A DNA stretch of 64,000 nt from Purpureocillium takamizusanense (Eukaryota; Ascomycota; Sordariomycetes; Hypocreales; Ophiocordycipitaceae), in the NCBI RefSeq assembly GCF_022605165.1, contig NC_063071.1:2356001-2420000 (forward strand), given 5' to 3'. The notes beneath the pieces were generated by a model. It was not told where the DNA came from and searched no databases. It saw nothing but the letters and a program-made list of their open reading frames with translations. The position numbers and the translations under genes are program-made. Positions within the stretch are counted from its first letter, which is position 1. The number at the start of each line of letters is the position of its first letter. Shown one piece after another: positions 1 to 9,774 of this stretch.

Positions 1-1
1 C

Positions 2-1226
2 GGCCATATTGACCTCGCAATCGCGTTTCGCCTCTTCTATGGCAACCGAATCGACAATGCTGAATTCCTGGAGTCCTTTAGGAACGGGACAACTCCAGGC
101 CAGGTAGACCTGTATCGTCTGAGGAAAGGCCAGGCCGGCGGTGCCTTCTGGAGCGTCTTCGCGCCTTGCCCCGAGGACGCCTTATCAGAAGATCAACTTG
201 GTCCGAGTAGGTGACACACCCGCTGTCGAACTCCGACAGTTCCTAACCAAGCCCGCAGTTGTTCAGTACACTCTCGACCAAATTGACGTCACGGCCAGAG
301 CTCTCGGGTCCTTCCCGAATGACTTTGCTCAGAAGCCAAACAGCGCCAGCGCGCTTCGTGCTTTCAGACAGGGCAAGATAATCTCTCCCACGGGTGTTGA
401 AGGACTGCATCAGATTGGAAACTCTGCTGCCAATTTGAGGCTGTTCCATGATCTTGGCGTTAGATACGCCACCCTCACGCACAACTGCCACAACAAGTAT
501 GCGGATGCAGCCGTTGTCGAACACCCCTTCGGCAAATCCAAGCCACACTGGGGAGGTGTCAGCGCTGACGGGCGCAAAATGGTCTACGAGATGAATCGCA
601 TTGGCATGATTGTAGACCTTTCACATGTTAGGTGAGCCGTCAACCTCGTACTGTCGTTGCGAATCCGAGCTCCGCTCTAACGTCTGCGCAGCGACGATAC
701 TATGATTGACGTCCTTGGAGGCAAAGACGACTGGGAAGGGTCCAAGGCACCAGTCATCTTCTCTCACAGCTCTGCCTGGAGCATCTGCCCCCATCCCCGC
801 AACGTCAAGGACCACGTTCTCGACCTCGTCAAGAAGCGAAACTCTCTCGTCATGGTCAACATCTACCCCGGCTTCATCTCGTGCAAAGACGTTGGCAATC
901 AGAATGGGCTCCCAGAGACCGACCATGAGCACGCGAACCTCGACCAGATTGTGAAGCACATATTGCACATTGGTGACCGCATTGGCTACGACCATGTCGG
1001 TATTGGTACCGACTTTGACGGTATCGAGGAGTTGCCTGAGGGCTTCCGCGACGTGTCCAACTACCCTGACCTGGTGGCTGCCCTCTTGAAGGCCGGAGTA
1101 AGTGATGCCGACGCAGCCAAGATCGTTGGTCGCAATCTTCTCCGTGTCTGGAGAGAAGTCGACACCGTATCAGCCAGGATGAAAGCAAAAGGCGCGCCCG
1201 TTCTCGAGGACAACGTCAAAGTCTAG
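2..1226 (+). CDS. Membrane dipeptidase (peptidase family M19), 5'-truncated
   Basis: This is a zinc-dependent dipeptidase of the renal dipeptidase family, which cleaves dipeptides. The reading frame enters from outside the window, so the N-terminus (signal peptide or anchor) is missing. Proposed exons are <2-206, 259-631 and 692-1226, giving about 370 visible residues. Intron 1 has donor GTAGGT and a CTAAC branch point. Intron 2 (632-691) has donor GTGAGC, a CTAAC branch point and acceptor GCGCAG. Expected metal-site motifs appear in order: an HID near the start (HxD), GVEGLHQIG with the bridging Glu, DLSHVS formed across intron 2, SHSS, and GTDFDG near the end. All lie in the family's usual order and spacing, so the enzyme looks active. 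The intron 1 donor was chosen because it alone keeps frame. The neighbour downstream, the uS13m gene, is convergent. Confidence 0.88.
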
Positions 1227-1492
1227 GAGTTATCCTGAACTGGAACTTTGCGAGGCTGGGAAGCCTTATCAAACATTGGATATCTATTTCCGCCCGTACT
1301 CGTACATTGGTGCCTCACATACATCCCTAGGACAATAGCTAGCATTGCGGCACCCTGCCATTGTCCAGACTTGCGTTTCCTTATTTCATCGCCATCGACT
1401 CAATTTGCAAGGCTATCGCTTCAAGCCAAATAGGATAGAGCGCGCAAGTTGAAAGGAGAATACGAATTGCACTTCGCAGCTTCGCGCGTTGT

Positions 1493-1971
1493 TCAATTCC
1501 GCCGGAGAATACGGTTGAGCTTGTTGGCCGTCGCCGTCTGGTTCCTTGTCCGCTGTCCGCGCACCGGCAATCCCATGGCATGCCGCCTGCCGCGATACGA
1601 CCCAATATCCTTCAGCCTGCGAATGTTCTCTTGCACCACCCTTCGCGCGTCCGTCTCAATGGTCATCTGGGACAGCTCGGCCGTCAGGGAGGTGACGGTT
1701 CTCGGTGCCAGTGAGCCCATCTTGGCGAGTTTGTGTATCGAGTATTTGGCCATAATGCGTGCCGAAGTGGTCGGGCCGAGGGCGTAAAAGGATTCGAGGG
1801 CTTTCTATAGTCGAAGAATCTGGTTAGATGCTGTGATGTCTGGGAATCGTCCGTTCGAGTCTGTCTACCTTGACAAGCTTGCCCTCACCAAAATTGACTC
1901 CTAATATGAACACCTGTGATGCACGCGTCAGCAGATAGCCAATAGTCTCTATGAGTGAAGCAGCTTACCAT
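1493..1971 (-). CDS. Mitochondrial small ribosomal subunit protein uS13m (S13 family)
   Basis: This is a component of the mitochondrial ribosome small-subunit head, which contacts the large subunit and tRNA. Exons on the minus strand are 1971-1969, 1913-1869 and 1804-1493, giving 119 residues. The first coding exon is the initiator ATG alone, directly followed by GTAAGC; the next exon starts VFILGVNFGEGK. The C-terminal half has the S13 signature GSYRGRRHAMGLPVRGQRTR followed by NQTATANKLNR. The length fits fungal Sws2-type proteins. Splice phases agree at both junctions. It is divergent from the cyclophilin gene, with about 470 bases between the starts. The main uncertainty is the one-codon first exon, although no other in-frame ATG is available upstream of VFILG. 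Confidence 0.9.
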
Positions 1972-2438
1972 CGTCGCGGTTGTGCTTTGGAGTCACGAAG
2001 TCCTCCTCGCTGGTGTCGCATGCCAAAAGTCGTCTCCTGTTGCCCCAGTCCACCCAATCCAGTGAAGTGCATGCCTCCGCTAGCGGATCGGAGGAACATC
2101 GGCTGATTTGCTGACGCCATGACGGCTGACCTAATGAAACTCTTCACCAACCCCCCTCACGCTTCTGGCCGCTAACCAAGGGTCCCGTTCGGGGAGGTCT
2201 TAGAAAGTAACTAAGGTAGCCTGGCCCACCTCGCGCAGGGGCCTCTGCGTCGTTACAGTGGGCAGCAAGCCTGAAACGAATTGCTGAGGCAGTCTAGTAC
2301 CAAGGTAGCCCGTACTGCGTAATCGTAGCTAAGGTACAGGTGTCCCCCGCGTGCATTCCTCCTCGCTGTCCCAACCTGCCTCCTCCATCCCTCGACAAGC
2401 CGATTCAATCGTCAATTGTCGACAAACAACATTTCACA
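1972..2438. promoter_or_regulatory. Divergent intergenic region uS13m / cyclophilin B
   Basis: This 467-base spacer must hold both promoters. It contains several CTAAGGTA/GGTACAGG-like words (about 2209-2220 and 2293-2340), one of the dispersed motifs found in other spacers of this window. No TATA box or coding potential was recognised. Confidence 0.5.
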
Positions 2439-3185
2439 ATGTTCAATTTCAGGCGATTGCTTGTTTCCGCCGCCCTGCTCTTCGGGATTGGGCTGGTTCT
2501 CTTCTCGCAGACGGCCGAGGCCGCCAAGGGACCCAAGATTACCCACAAGGTCTACTTCGACATCCAACATGGGGACGAGAACCTCGGCCGTATTGTCATG
2601 GGCCTTTACGGCAAGACTGTCCCCGAGACGGCTGAGAACTTCCGCGCTCTGGCCACTGGCGAGAAGGGATTCGGCTACGAGGGCTCGACCTTCCACCGCG
2701 TCATCAAGGACTTTATGATTCAGGGCGGCGACTTTACCAAGGGCGACGGTACTGGTGGCAAGTCGAGTACGTTCTCGCCCTCATATCAGTACGAGTGAAA
2801 TGACAATTGGCTGACATGAACATTTGTGTAGTCTACGGTGACAAGTTCAAGGACGAGAACTTCAAGCTCAAGCACACCAAGCCCGGCCAGCTCTCCATGG
2901 CCAATGCTGGAAAGGACACGAACGGCTCTCAATTCTTCATCACCACCATCGTCACCTCGTACGTGCTCTCTACTAGAATAAAAAACCGGGATCCTTGGCT
3001 AATTCACATGAAGGTGGCTTGATGGCCGTCACGTCGTCTTCGGTGAGGTCCTCGAGGGCTACGAGATCGTCGACAAGATCCAGAAGTCCAAGACTCTGCC
3101 TGGCGACAAGCCTGAAAAGACGGTCAAGATCGCCAAGAGCGGCGAGCTGGAGGTTCCTCCCGAAGGTATTCACGTCGAGCTCTAA
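2439..3185 (+). CDS. cypB: Cyclophilin B, secretory-pathway peptidyl-prolyl cis-trans isomerase
   Basis: This enzyme catalyses cis-trans isomerisation of X-Pro bonds during folding of secreted proteins in the ER. Exons are 2439-2766, 2832-2958 and 3014-3185, giving 208 residues. The protein starts with a signal peptide ([19 protein letters not shown], cleavage after AEA) and continues with the full cyclophilin fold. The catalytic region [15 protein letters not shown] carries the active-site Arg. The cyclosporin-site Trp lies in [12 protein letters not shown], formed across intron 2. The form predicted here ends HVEL, which resembles an ER-retention tetrapeptide (compare HDEL). The start was chosen because the upstream in-frame extension lacks an ATG and the signal peptide begins at this Met. 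A second 3' end using exon 3280-3488 would replace the last residues with a membrane segment; see the separate entry. Confidence 0.93.
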
Positions 3186-3279
3186 ATGCGTTCTGCACCG
3201 TGCCCTGCGACTCGCACATTCGCGCACCTCTGATTCTAGCTGGCCGATGTGCTGATGCGTATTGCGATGCCTCTCTCAG

Positions 3280-3488
3280 GCCTTTATGGACATGCGGACT
3301 GGGCCAACGGCGCCACCCCGTTTGACGACTCGGTAATTGTCGGAGCTCCTGGTAGCGCTGCCGCTGGTTGGTCCTATGTTGAGAAGCTGATGCTTTTTGG
3401 TGTCCTCGTCGCTGTCATTGCTGTCTTTGTCCGAGTAACCAGTAAGAGGACAAACAATGATGTCGGCTATGAGAAGACTATGGCCTAG
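3280..3488 (+). CDS. cypB: Alternative terminal exon of cyclophilin B encoding a C-terminal membrane anchor (predicted)
   Basis: An open frame downstream of the cyclophilin stop codon encodes a spacer rich in Gly/Ala and then a hydrophobic helix (LMLFGVLVAVIAVFVRV) and a basic-polar tail. Splicing from GTATTC at 3166 to the CTCTCAG acceptor ending at 3279 joins it in phase after the residues VPPE, making Gly across the junction. The resulting protein would have 271 residues and a single C-terminal transmembrane helix, replacing the HVEL tail. I see the frame, donor, acceptor and phase; use of both ends in the cell is inference. A separate small membrane-protein gene is unlikely because the frame has no good ATG with a leader. 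Confidence 0.6.
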
Positions 3489-3965
3489 GGATTAAGCAAC
3501 AAGGAGGGAAAGTAGTAACAAAATAAGACATGCTCGCAAACTTTAGGATCCTGAAGCTGGAATTGCGTGTTCGTGGTGACAACCTGGAAACGGAAGGGGG
3601 AACAATCCCTCGCCCGCTCGTCGTACCGAATATATTGTCTATTCTACATACCCAAGGTGCGAGGCTACGAAAAATGCAGTTCGCGGTCGTCCGTTCCAAC
3701 TTCAAGTGTTCGCGGAACTGTGAAGGTGCGGCGACACCAATCCCTGTCACGTGGGGCAACCAGACATGCACCCCACGATGCTGCACAGGCTAGAAAAAGT
3801 TGTGTAAGTTCACCACCACCCTCACTCAACGCCTCGACCTCGCCCATCTCAACTGCCCGCATCGCACCGCATTAAGGAAAACGGATTCGTCCCTTGATTA
3901 AGGGGGCTTTGACAATATATTTATCGGCGTGGGATTTCGTCACCGCCGACCGTCCGCACACTACG
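3489..3965. other. Intergenic, 3' of cyclophilin and 5' of TRM112
   Basis: This is a 477-base spacer with overlapping short open frames only. It should contain the cyclophilin 3' UTR and the TRM112 promoter. No specific element was recognised. Confidence 0.5.
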
Positions 3966-4545
3966 ATGAAGGTGCTCAGCCTCAACTTCCTCACCTGCGC
4001 CGCCAAGGCCTGCAAGAGCTCGTCCACGTCGTTCCCACTGCATCCCAAGGACGCCGAGCTCGTGCAGGACGACCTCGAGGTGAATCCCGAGATGCTCATC
4101 AACGTGCTCCCGCGGCTGGACTGGGCGGCCCTGCGGACCACGTCGTCAGAGGTACGTACATACGCGGTAGCGGCGCAAAACCCATTTTCGTTCGCCAGCA
4201 GCCGTTTGGACAGGCTCCTTCCCTTGTTTTCGTTGTCTCCACTCGACCAATCTCATCACAGCTCTGCTCTCTTGCCGATCTGCAGATGGCGAGGGGGGGG
4301 GGGGGGTACGCAATCTCTGAGACTCTGGAGCTGACCGTGGCACACAGCTGGGCTTCCCGCAATTGCCGGAACAGCCGCCGACGCAGGAGGAGCTGCGCGG
4401 AGACGAGAAGATGATCAAGGACCTGCATCATCTGCTCGTGGAGACGCAAATATCGGAGGGCCAGCTGGTGTGCGAGAACTGCGGACACGCTTACCCAATC
4501 AAGGAGGGCATCGCCAACTTCCTCCTGCCGAGCCACCTGGTCTAG
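3966..4545 (+). CDS. trm112: TRM112, activator subunit of RNA and protein methyltransferases
   Basis: This is a small zinc-binding partner that stabilises methyltransferases acting on tRNA (Trm9, Trm11), 18S rRNA (Bud23) and release factor eRF1 (Mtq2). Exons are 3966-4151 and 4348-4545, giving 127 residues, the usual length. The N-terminus MKVLSLNFLTCAAKACKSS and the end CENCGHAYPIKEGIANFLLP are typical, with zinc-ligand Cys pairs at both ends, and the protein ends in PSHLV. The join makes SSE|LGFPQLPEQ, matching the family. The 196-base intron is long for this window and contains a run of 14 G (4293-4306). It is convergent with BIG1. Confidence 0.94.
4293..4306 (+). repeat. Poly-G tract (14 G) inside the TRM112 intron
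   Basis: A run of 14 G lies in the intron, about 40 bases before the acceptor. It is length-unstable sequence and could form a G-rich structure in the pre-mRNA; sequencing error in the run length is also possible. Confidence 0.85.
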
Positions 4546-4924
4546 ACTTCTGCTTTTTGCAGGACTGCGCGTGGGGGCCGATTCGGGAACTCGATGTCCT
4601 GAGGAGGGTTTTTCATGATGGACGATGGGCAATGGCCTAGCCGAAGAGTTGCAGGTTGAGCTCGGTCGCTGCCCATTTCCTTGATTAGGAGTAATTGGCG
4701 TTCAGGGAGTTGCAGATAAAATTGCGAAAGAGGTATGGCGGATGTGTTGGCAAATAATGGTCGAACAAATATCTTATTTCTAGCTCGTTTCTCGCGCAGA
4801 GTCCGGAGGAGAGACACAAACACCCAAACAAGGCCTATAACTCCATATTTGCATACACTTGATACACTACGACCACACGGCCATGGTTTCCACACCACCT
4901 CGCTGAACGCATAGACGAACACGT
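4546..4924. other. Convergent 3' spacer TRM112 / BIG1
   Basis: These 379 bases lie between two convergent stop codons and presumably hold both 3' UTRs and poly(A) sites. No gene or repeat is visible. Confidence 0.5.
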
Positions 4925-5920
4925 CTATTGCTGCTTCTTCTGAGCAGCAGGGCCCATCTCCTTCTCAAAGGCACCGTACGAGACTTCCAGGCTGCTCAAC
5001 GCCTTCAGACCAACGCCGAGGATCGAGAACAGAACCAGGGCCACGAGCAAACCCATAAAGATGCCTTCAAGTCATGTTAGCGAGGATGCGATCGGTAGCG
5101 GCGAACGGGCTCCCAATACGCACCAGGAGTGAAGAACTGGTACTTCTCGAACAGAGGACGAGTATCCCTCTGTGTGCTGTTGGTGTTTCGAACGATGGGT
5201 GTTCCCTCCATGTCTCTCTTAAGGTCCATATGCAGAGGGTTCACAAACTCGGGCTCGTAAGCTGGCTCACTGGGAGTCGAGTAGAAAAGGAACGTGTAGC
5301 TGTCTGACGTAGTGGCAGCCTCGATGTTGTCGGCAAGTACGGCGTCTATTGAACCATTAATTTGCGTGCACATTAAATGCATCAGATTTGAATGGAAGTA
5401 CCGTTGCTCGACAAGGCGCCGGCTCGGTTCTTGCCAACCAACGAGGCGAGGGCAACTTCATCGACGGTGACGACCTTCTTCTTGTCGGCACATGACGACC
5501 TGATGTATTCGGCAATACCTGAACCAGCTACACTGCCCACGACCTCGGACACAGTATACCGGCTCTTGACCCTGGAGTCATCTACAGCCCAGCACAGGTG
5601 CGGCATTGCGCATCCCTCATCGCGGCGCAGGTCAGCGGCGTGGACACCGGGCTGGGTCACAACGAGGTATCGATCGGTCGGGCATTCCGCAAGAACACTC
5701 TTTGTATGTTTCAGGACCTCAGAGTTCGTCTGGATCTGATTGTTGTTGGAAGCACCTCGGAGCCTGGATGAGGCGTCAGCTCAATGGGTCAAGACAGCTC
5801 GTGGCCTGGTCGCGACGTCGCATACTTGGCAGTCGAAAGCAACACCCAGGGGGACGAGTCTGATAGAGCAAGCGCGGCTCCAGACAGCACAATAGTGCTG
5901 GCGATTGTTTGGAGGCGCAT
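4925..5920 (-). CDS. big1: BIG1-type protein (Ac45/VOA1-like ER membrane protein, cell-wall beta-1,6-glucan synthesis)
   Basis: Fungal BIG1 is an ER membrane protein needed for beta-1,6-glucan and shares its C-terminal TM region with V-ATPase assembly factor Voa1/Ac45. Exons on the minus strand are 5920-5826, 5763-5402, 5345-5124 and 5064-4925, giving 272 residues. A signal peptide (MRLQTIASTIVLSGAALAL) precedes SDSSPWVLLSTAK. The lumenal part is followed by the family hallmark KYQFFTPG directly before one C-terminal transmembrane helix (IFMGLLVALVLFSILGVGL). The protein ends KEMGPAAQKKQQ, a short tail with Lys close to the end as in ER-resident type I proteins. All three introns keep frame with GTATGC, GTACTT and GTGCGT donors. 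It is divergent from RRP17. Confidence 0.88.
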
Positions 5921-6238
5921 GGTTGGCGATGTCGATGAACGGTTGACCCGTTCCTCTCCTGGTAGTCTGTCGAGGCAAGCTCCCAAAGCAACTGGGCCAT
6001 TGCACCGCGCTGGACGTAATGAATCTTACATAATCACATGTGTTTGGCGCAAGACCCCCACTTGGTGCACACCGAGGTGAGCGAAAGTTCAGGGACCCTG
6101 GCAGCAGGTAGTACGGCATCTTGAGCGCTGCAAAAAAAAGCAAGCAGAGCATAGCGACCTGGAGGAACTTTCCCGGCGACAATTGTTTCCGACGACGACA
6201 ACGATCACGCGCGCGTTTTTCATAGAGTCGCTGTCGCC
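5921..6238. promoter_or_regulatory. Divergent promoter BIG1 / RRP17
   Basis: 318 bases separate the two initiator codons, so the promoters overlap or are shared. No TATA box or recognised binding site was found. Confidence 0.45.
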
Positions 6239-6952
6239 ATGTTTTTCGTGAAGCCGAGACCGAAGAAGAGCATACTGCCACCGCCAAGCAAAAAGAGGAA
6301 AACTGTATCGGCCGTCGAGGAAGTTGCGTTCGACAATGACGCTCGCCATGAGTTTCTCACAGGCTTCCACAAGCGGAAGCAGCAGCGGATAAAGTTTGCG
6401 CAAGAGCAGGCAGCAAAACAAGCGCGGCAGGAAAAGCTGGAAGCCCGTAAACAGGTACCTACTGTCTCCCGTGACGAAGAATCTCTCGACTATGGCTAAC
6501 GGACATACCTCCAGATGCGCGAGGAGCGCAAGCGCGAGGTTGAGCAACACGTCGAAACCGTGAACCGACTGCTTAGAGAGTCTGGAGCCGTGGTTGACCC
6601 CATCGAGGCGGAGTCTGACGAAGAGGAAGCGTCGGATGAATGGGACGGCATTCCTGACAAGCCCGACTTCAACATTGTCGACCACGAGGAGGAATACGTC
6701 GACGAGGATCGCTATACGACCGTGACGATTGAGTCTGTCTCCGTGTCCCGGGATGGACTAAGCAAACCACAACTAGAGGATGATGAAGAACGAGGCGACA
6801 ATGACAAGGACGACGACGAAGGGGATCAAGGCAAAGCGGAGAACAAAGAATCGAGCAGGCCTAAGAAGAAGAAGAAGAAATTCCGATACGAGACCAAAAT
6901 TGAGCGCCAGCTGACGGAGAGGAAACATCGGGCCAAGTCAAAAAAATACTGA
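6239..6952 (+). CDS. rrp17: Ribosomal RNA-processing protein 17 (RRP17/Nop25 family)
   Basis: This is a nucleolar protein; in yeast Rrp17 is a 5'-exonuclease for 5.8S/25S maturation, and the human homologue is NOL12. Exons are 6239-6454 and 6515-6952, giving 217 residues. The conserved N-terminal block reads VEEVAFDNDARHEFLTGFHK, followed by a long basic helical region that the intron interrupts after RKQ. The middle is strongly acidic (EAESDEEEASDEWDG and a D/E-rich stretch) and the end is Lys-rich with KKKKKKFRYETKIERQ and SKKY, a probable nucleolar targeting signal. The splice is phase 0. Family assignment rests on the N-terminal block. Confidence 0.88.
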
Positions 6953-7213
6953 TCAAGAGAAGGATACGAGGACGGCAACTTCACAGCGCGGTTTGGAACC
7001 AGATACCCCCAGAAAAGGCAGCTCATTTAGCTAGAAATGCGACGCAGTATTCGGGCCAGACCATACACTGCTCTCGCTCGCTCAGATTCCCCCCTTTGTG
7101 GAGGGACCAGGGGAAGGCCCCGGACTTCTCAGCCAAGACGATTCCTCCGGGCTTCGCCAACTTACATGCGTGTCGTATGAACAGGTATCTACTAAGAAAA
7201 CGAGGAGTCGCGA

Positions 7214-7887
7214 TCAAATGTTGCCGATCTCGTCCTGCAGGTCCTTCAGATCCTTCTCCAGGGCCGCGTACTTCTTAGCCATCTCTTCGTATTTGGCCTC
7301 CCACTGGTCGCGCTCCGCCTCGCACGCCTGCACCTTGCGCTCGAAGTGGCCGGCCTTGACATCGGTTTGTCGGAGCCTGGTGGCACGCAGCCAATGTCAG
7401 CATGTCGTATCCTGTAACAGCGTAGCGGTGTGCGGAAAGCGAAGCTGTCGTGCACGTACTTCTCGTTGGTCTCACGGAGAGTCTTGTCGGCCTCCTCAGC
7501 TTCGTCTTCAAGGAGCTGCAGCCGTCGCTGGAGCGTCTCATTCTGGGTGCCGTGTTGTTGACCCTCATCGGCGGCCTTCTTGAAGTCCTTGATTTGGGCC
7601 TCGAGCTTCTCCACCTCACCCTCGAGGATGCTGTTCTTGTGCTGGAGCGACTTGATCTCCTGCTCGTTGGCGAGGCCCTCCTGCTCCAAGACCTTGTTCT
7701 TCGCCTGAAGCTCCTCGATCTTGGCGTTGGCCTCGTCGTTTTCCAAGCGGAGCGAGTTCATTTTCTAGTTACCAGAATCAGCCATGTCAGCTCTGTACCT
7801 TCGGAGCTTACCCCTCTAGAGCACGGCCACGCGAGTGGGGTTGCGCCTTTAGGGGCCTGAGAGACGAACCTCCTTGATGCGATCCAT
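7214..7887 (-). CDS. Tropomyosin, actin-filament coiled-coil protein
   Basis: This is a coiled coil that wraps along actin cables and supports formins and myosin V in polarised growth and cytokinesis. Exons on the minus strand are 7887-7870, 7764-7460 and 7376-7214, giving 161 residues, the length of the short fungal tropomyosins (Tpm1/Cdc8). The first exon encodes only MDRIKE; the second starts KMNSLRLENDEANAKIEEL. Heptad spacing of hydrophobic residues runs through nearly the whole chain, with many Lys/Glu and no Pro. It ends DLQDEIGNI. The small first exon is normal for this gene in filamentous ascomycetes. It is divergent from the securin candidate. Confidence 0.93.
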
Positions 7888-8410
7888 TTTGAAGGTTTGT
7901 AGCGTCGACGCTTGTGGGAATGGGCACTGTGGAATGTCGGGCAAGGTGTTTGCGATGCAGGGAAGTTGATGACGGATGGGTGCCGGGAAAAGGAGATGAT
8001 AGATGGGCCGGACGGTTTGATGGGGACGGGGGAACGATGTGCCCCTCCAACGATGCGATGCGAGGTGTGGCTGCGCGGCTGACCAGCGCTGGGGCCCTGT
8101 GGCTTAGGCCTCTTGGGCCGCTCAGAGGGCTGCGTTCCAGCGTCACCGACCCGTGCTTGCCTTGGGGGGGCTGTTGCTGTTGCCGTGTCAACGCCTCGCA
8201 CGACTCGACTTAAAGACGTGGCGGACCCCAACACTCGCCACGGGGCTTGCACACACGAACAAGGTGGCAGACCCCTTTTGTCATGAAGGAGCCCTGAAGC
8301 TGCGTTTCCAATCAATCGACCTCTCGACGTCACTATTACCCGACTCCAATCTCGATAAACAACAAAACGCAGACAGACTAATTTATATCAGAGGCAACTG
8401 TTTACACGCC
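7888..8410. promoter_or_regulatory. Divergent intergenic region tropomyosin / securin candidate
   Basis: This 523-base spacer contains both promoters. The open frames across it are compositionally poor. No clear element was recognised. Confidence 0.4.
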
Positions 8411-9774
8411 ATGCTCGCGTCCCATCGCGACCAGGAGAACCTGGCGCACAGCCAGCAGATCCCCACGAAACAACAGCCGAAAACGCCCGGCGCACGATAT
8501 CCCAAGACGCCGCTCGCGTTCCGCAACGATGAAAACCTACCGACCGCGTTTGCGGGCAAGTCGGGATTGGGCGGCGCTGGCACAAGACCAGGAGGGATGA
8601 ACAAGATGACGGCTAAGAAGGGCCAGCAGCAATCTCTGGTGACGCCGATGGGTACGCAACCTCGCTCTGATTCATACGCTCACTTTGCTGACAGAATGTG
8701 TCAATAGAGCCGCGGACAAGGGCGCCCCTGGGAAACAAGACCACAAATGCCAAAGCAAAGGCCGGACGAAGCGGCGGGGTCAAGGAAAGGGTCAATGAAA
8801 TCGAAAAGTCTCAGGCAAAGCACACCACCGTACAGAAGCCAAAACTGCAGCCTGTCGATGTTGCACCCATCAAGATTAAGATTCAGCCGGACTCGCAGGA
8901 GAGCCATTCGGATCTGGAAGACGAGCCCGAGTATGCCCCACCACCGGTGGCTCCGCTGCCATACGAGTCGGATATTCTGCCGAAAGGCGGCCTTACATCC
9001 AAAGGCTTGAAGGGAAAAGAATCCTTCTTCAAGGGCTTCTACCAGCACTATAGTCGTCCTGACGGAAACGGCATGTCACGAGAGGAGAAGAAGTTCAACG
9101 AGGAGATGGAGGCCATCCTAAGACGGGTCGAGGAGCGCAGCCAACGTGAGCTTGATGACTTGCAGTGGAGCGCCGCAGACATCGAAGAATCTATGACGGC
9201 CATCCAACGTAAGTCCGAGGAAAGCAAATCCGAGGGAGCAAGGCTGAGGACCGGGTCGCTGCGGAATCCCCCAACCATTACGTCAAAGAGAGCGGCATCC
9301 GCACTGGCAATGTCGTCGGGTGCTCAGAAGCCAGCTTCAGAAAAGGCAACGGTGACTTCTAAGGCCCCTCGGCGGCCTCTTTCTGCCTTAATGTCTCGAT
9401 CCAGGCCGGCAAAGCCAGTGACGACGACGACGACCTCAGCCACCGGCAACATAGCAGCGGAAGCTGCGTCGCGTACCACCATCGGCTATAACAAGGGTCG
9501 GACGGCTTCATCCATGCTGTCGCGTCGAGCGCCGAGTGTAGCCGAGCGGCACAAGCTGGGAACTCGAGCACCTACGCCTTGCGATGCAGGAAGCGACCTC
9601 ACAATCACCCCGGCACGCATCCGTCACCCGTCGAGCCGCAGCGAGACACCCGCAGAGCGGCTACAGTTCTTGTCAATTTTCGACGATGTCGACGACGAGG
9701 ACCTGCCGCTGATGCGGGGAGCACTCCTCGACTCAGATGATGATGAGGAGTTTGAGATGAAGCTCACCATCTGA
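8411..9774 (+). CDS. Candidate securin (Cut2/Pds1-like separase inhibitor)
   Basis: Exons are 8411-8651 and 8708-9774, giving 435 residues of mostly disordered sequence. The join makes TPME|PRTRAPLGNKTTNAKAK. RAPLGNKTT closely resembles the destruction box of fission-yeast Cut2, and a second R-x-x-L box (RRPLSALMSR) lies in the C-terminal half. Shortly after the first box comes an acidic-aromatic motif, EDEPEYAPPPVAPLPYESD, like the EYMPPP region of Cut2. The N-terminus (MLASHRDQENL, then FRNDENLP) has DEN/QEN motifs that could act as KEN-like degrons. The C-terminus is acidic (FDDVDDEDLP, DSDDDEEFEMK). These features fit an APC/C-degraded inhibitor of separase. The start and splice are well supported. 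The function is inferred from short motifs only; another APC/C substrate is possible. Confidence 0.6.
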
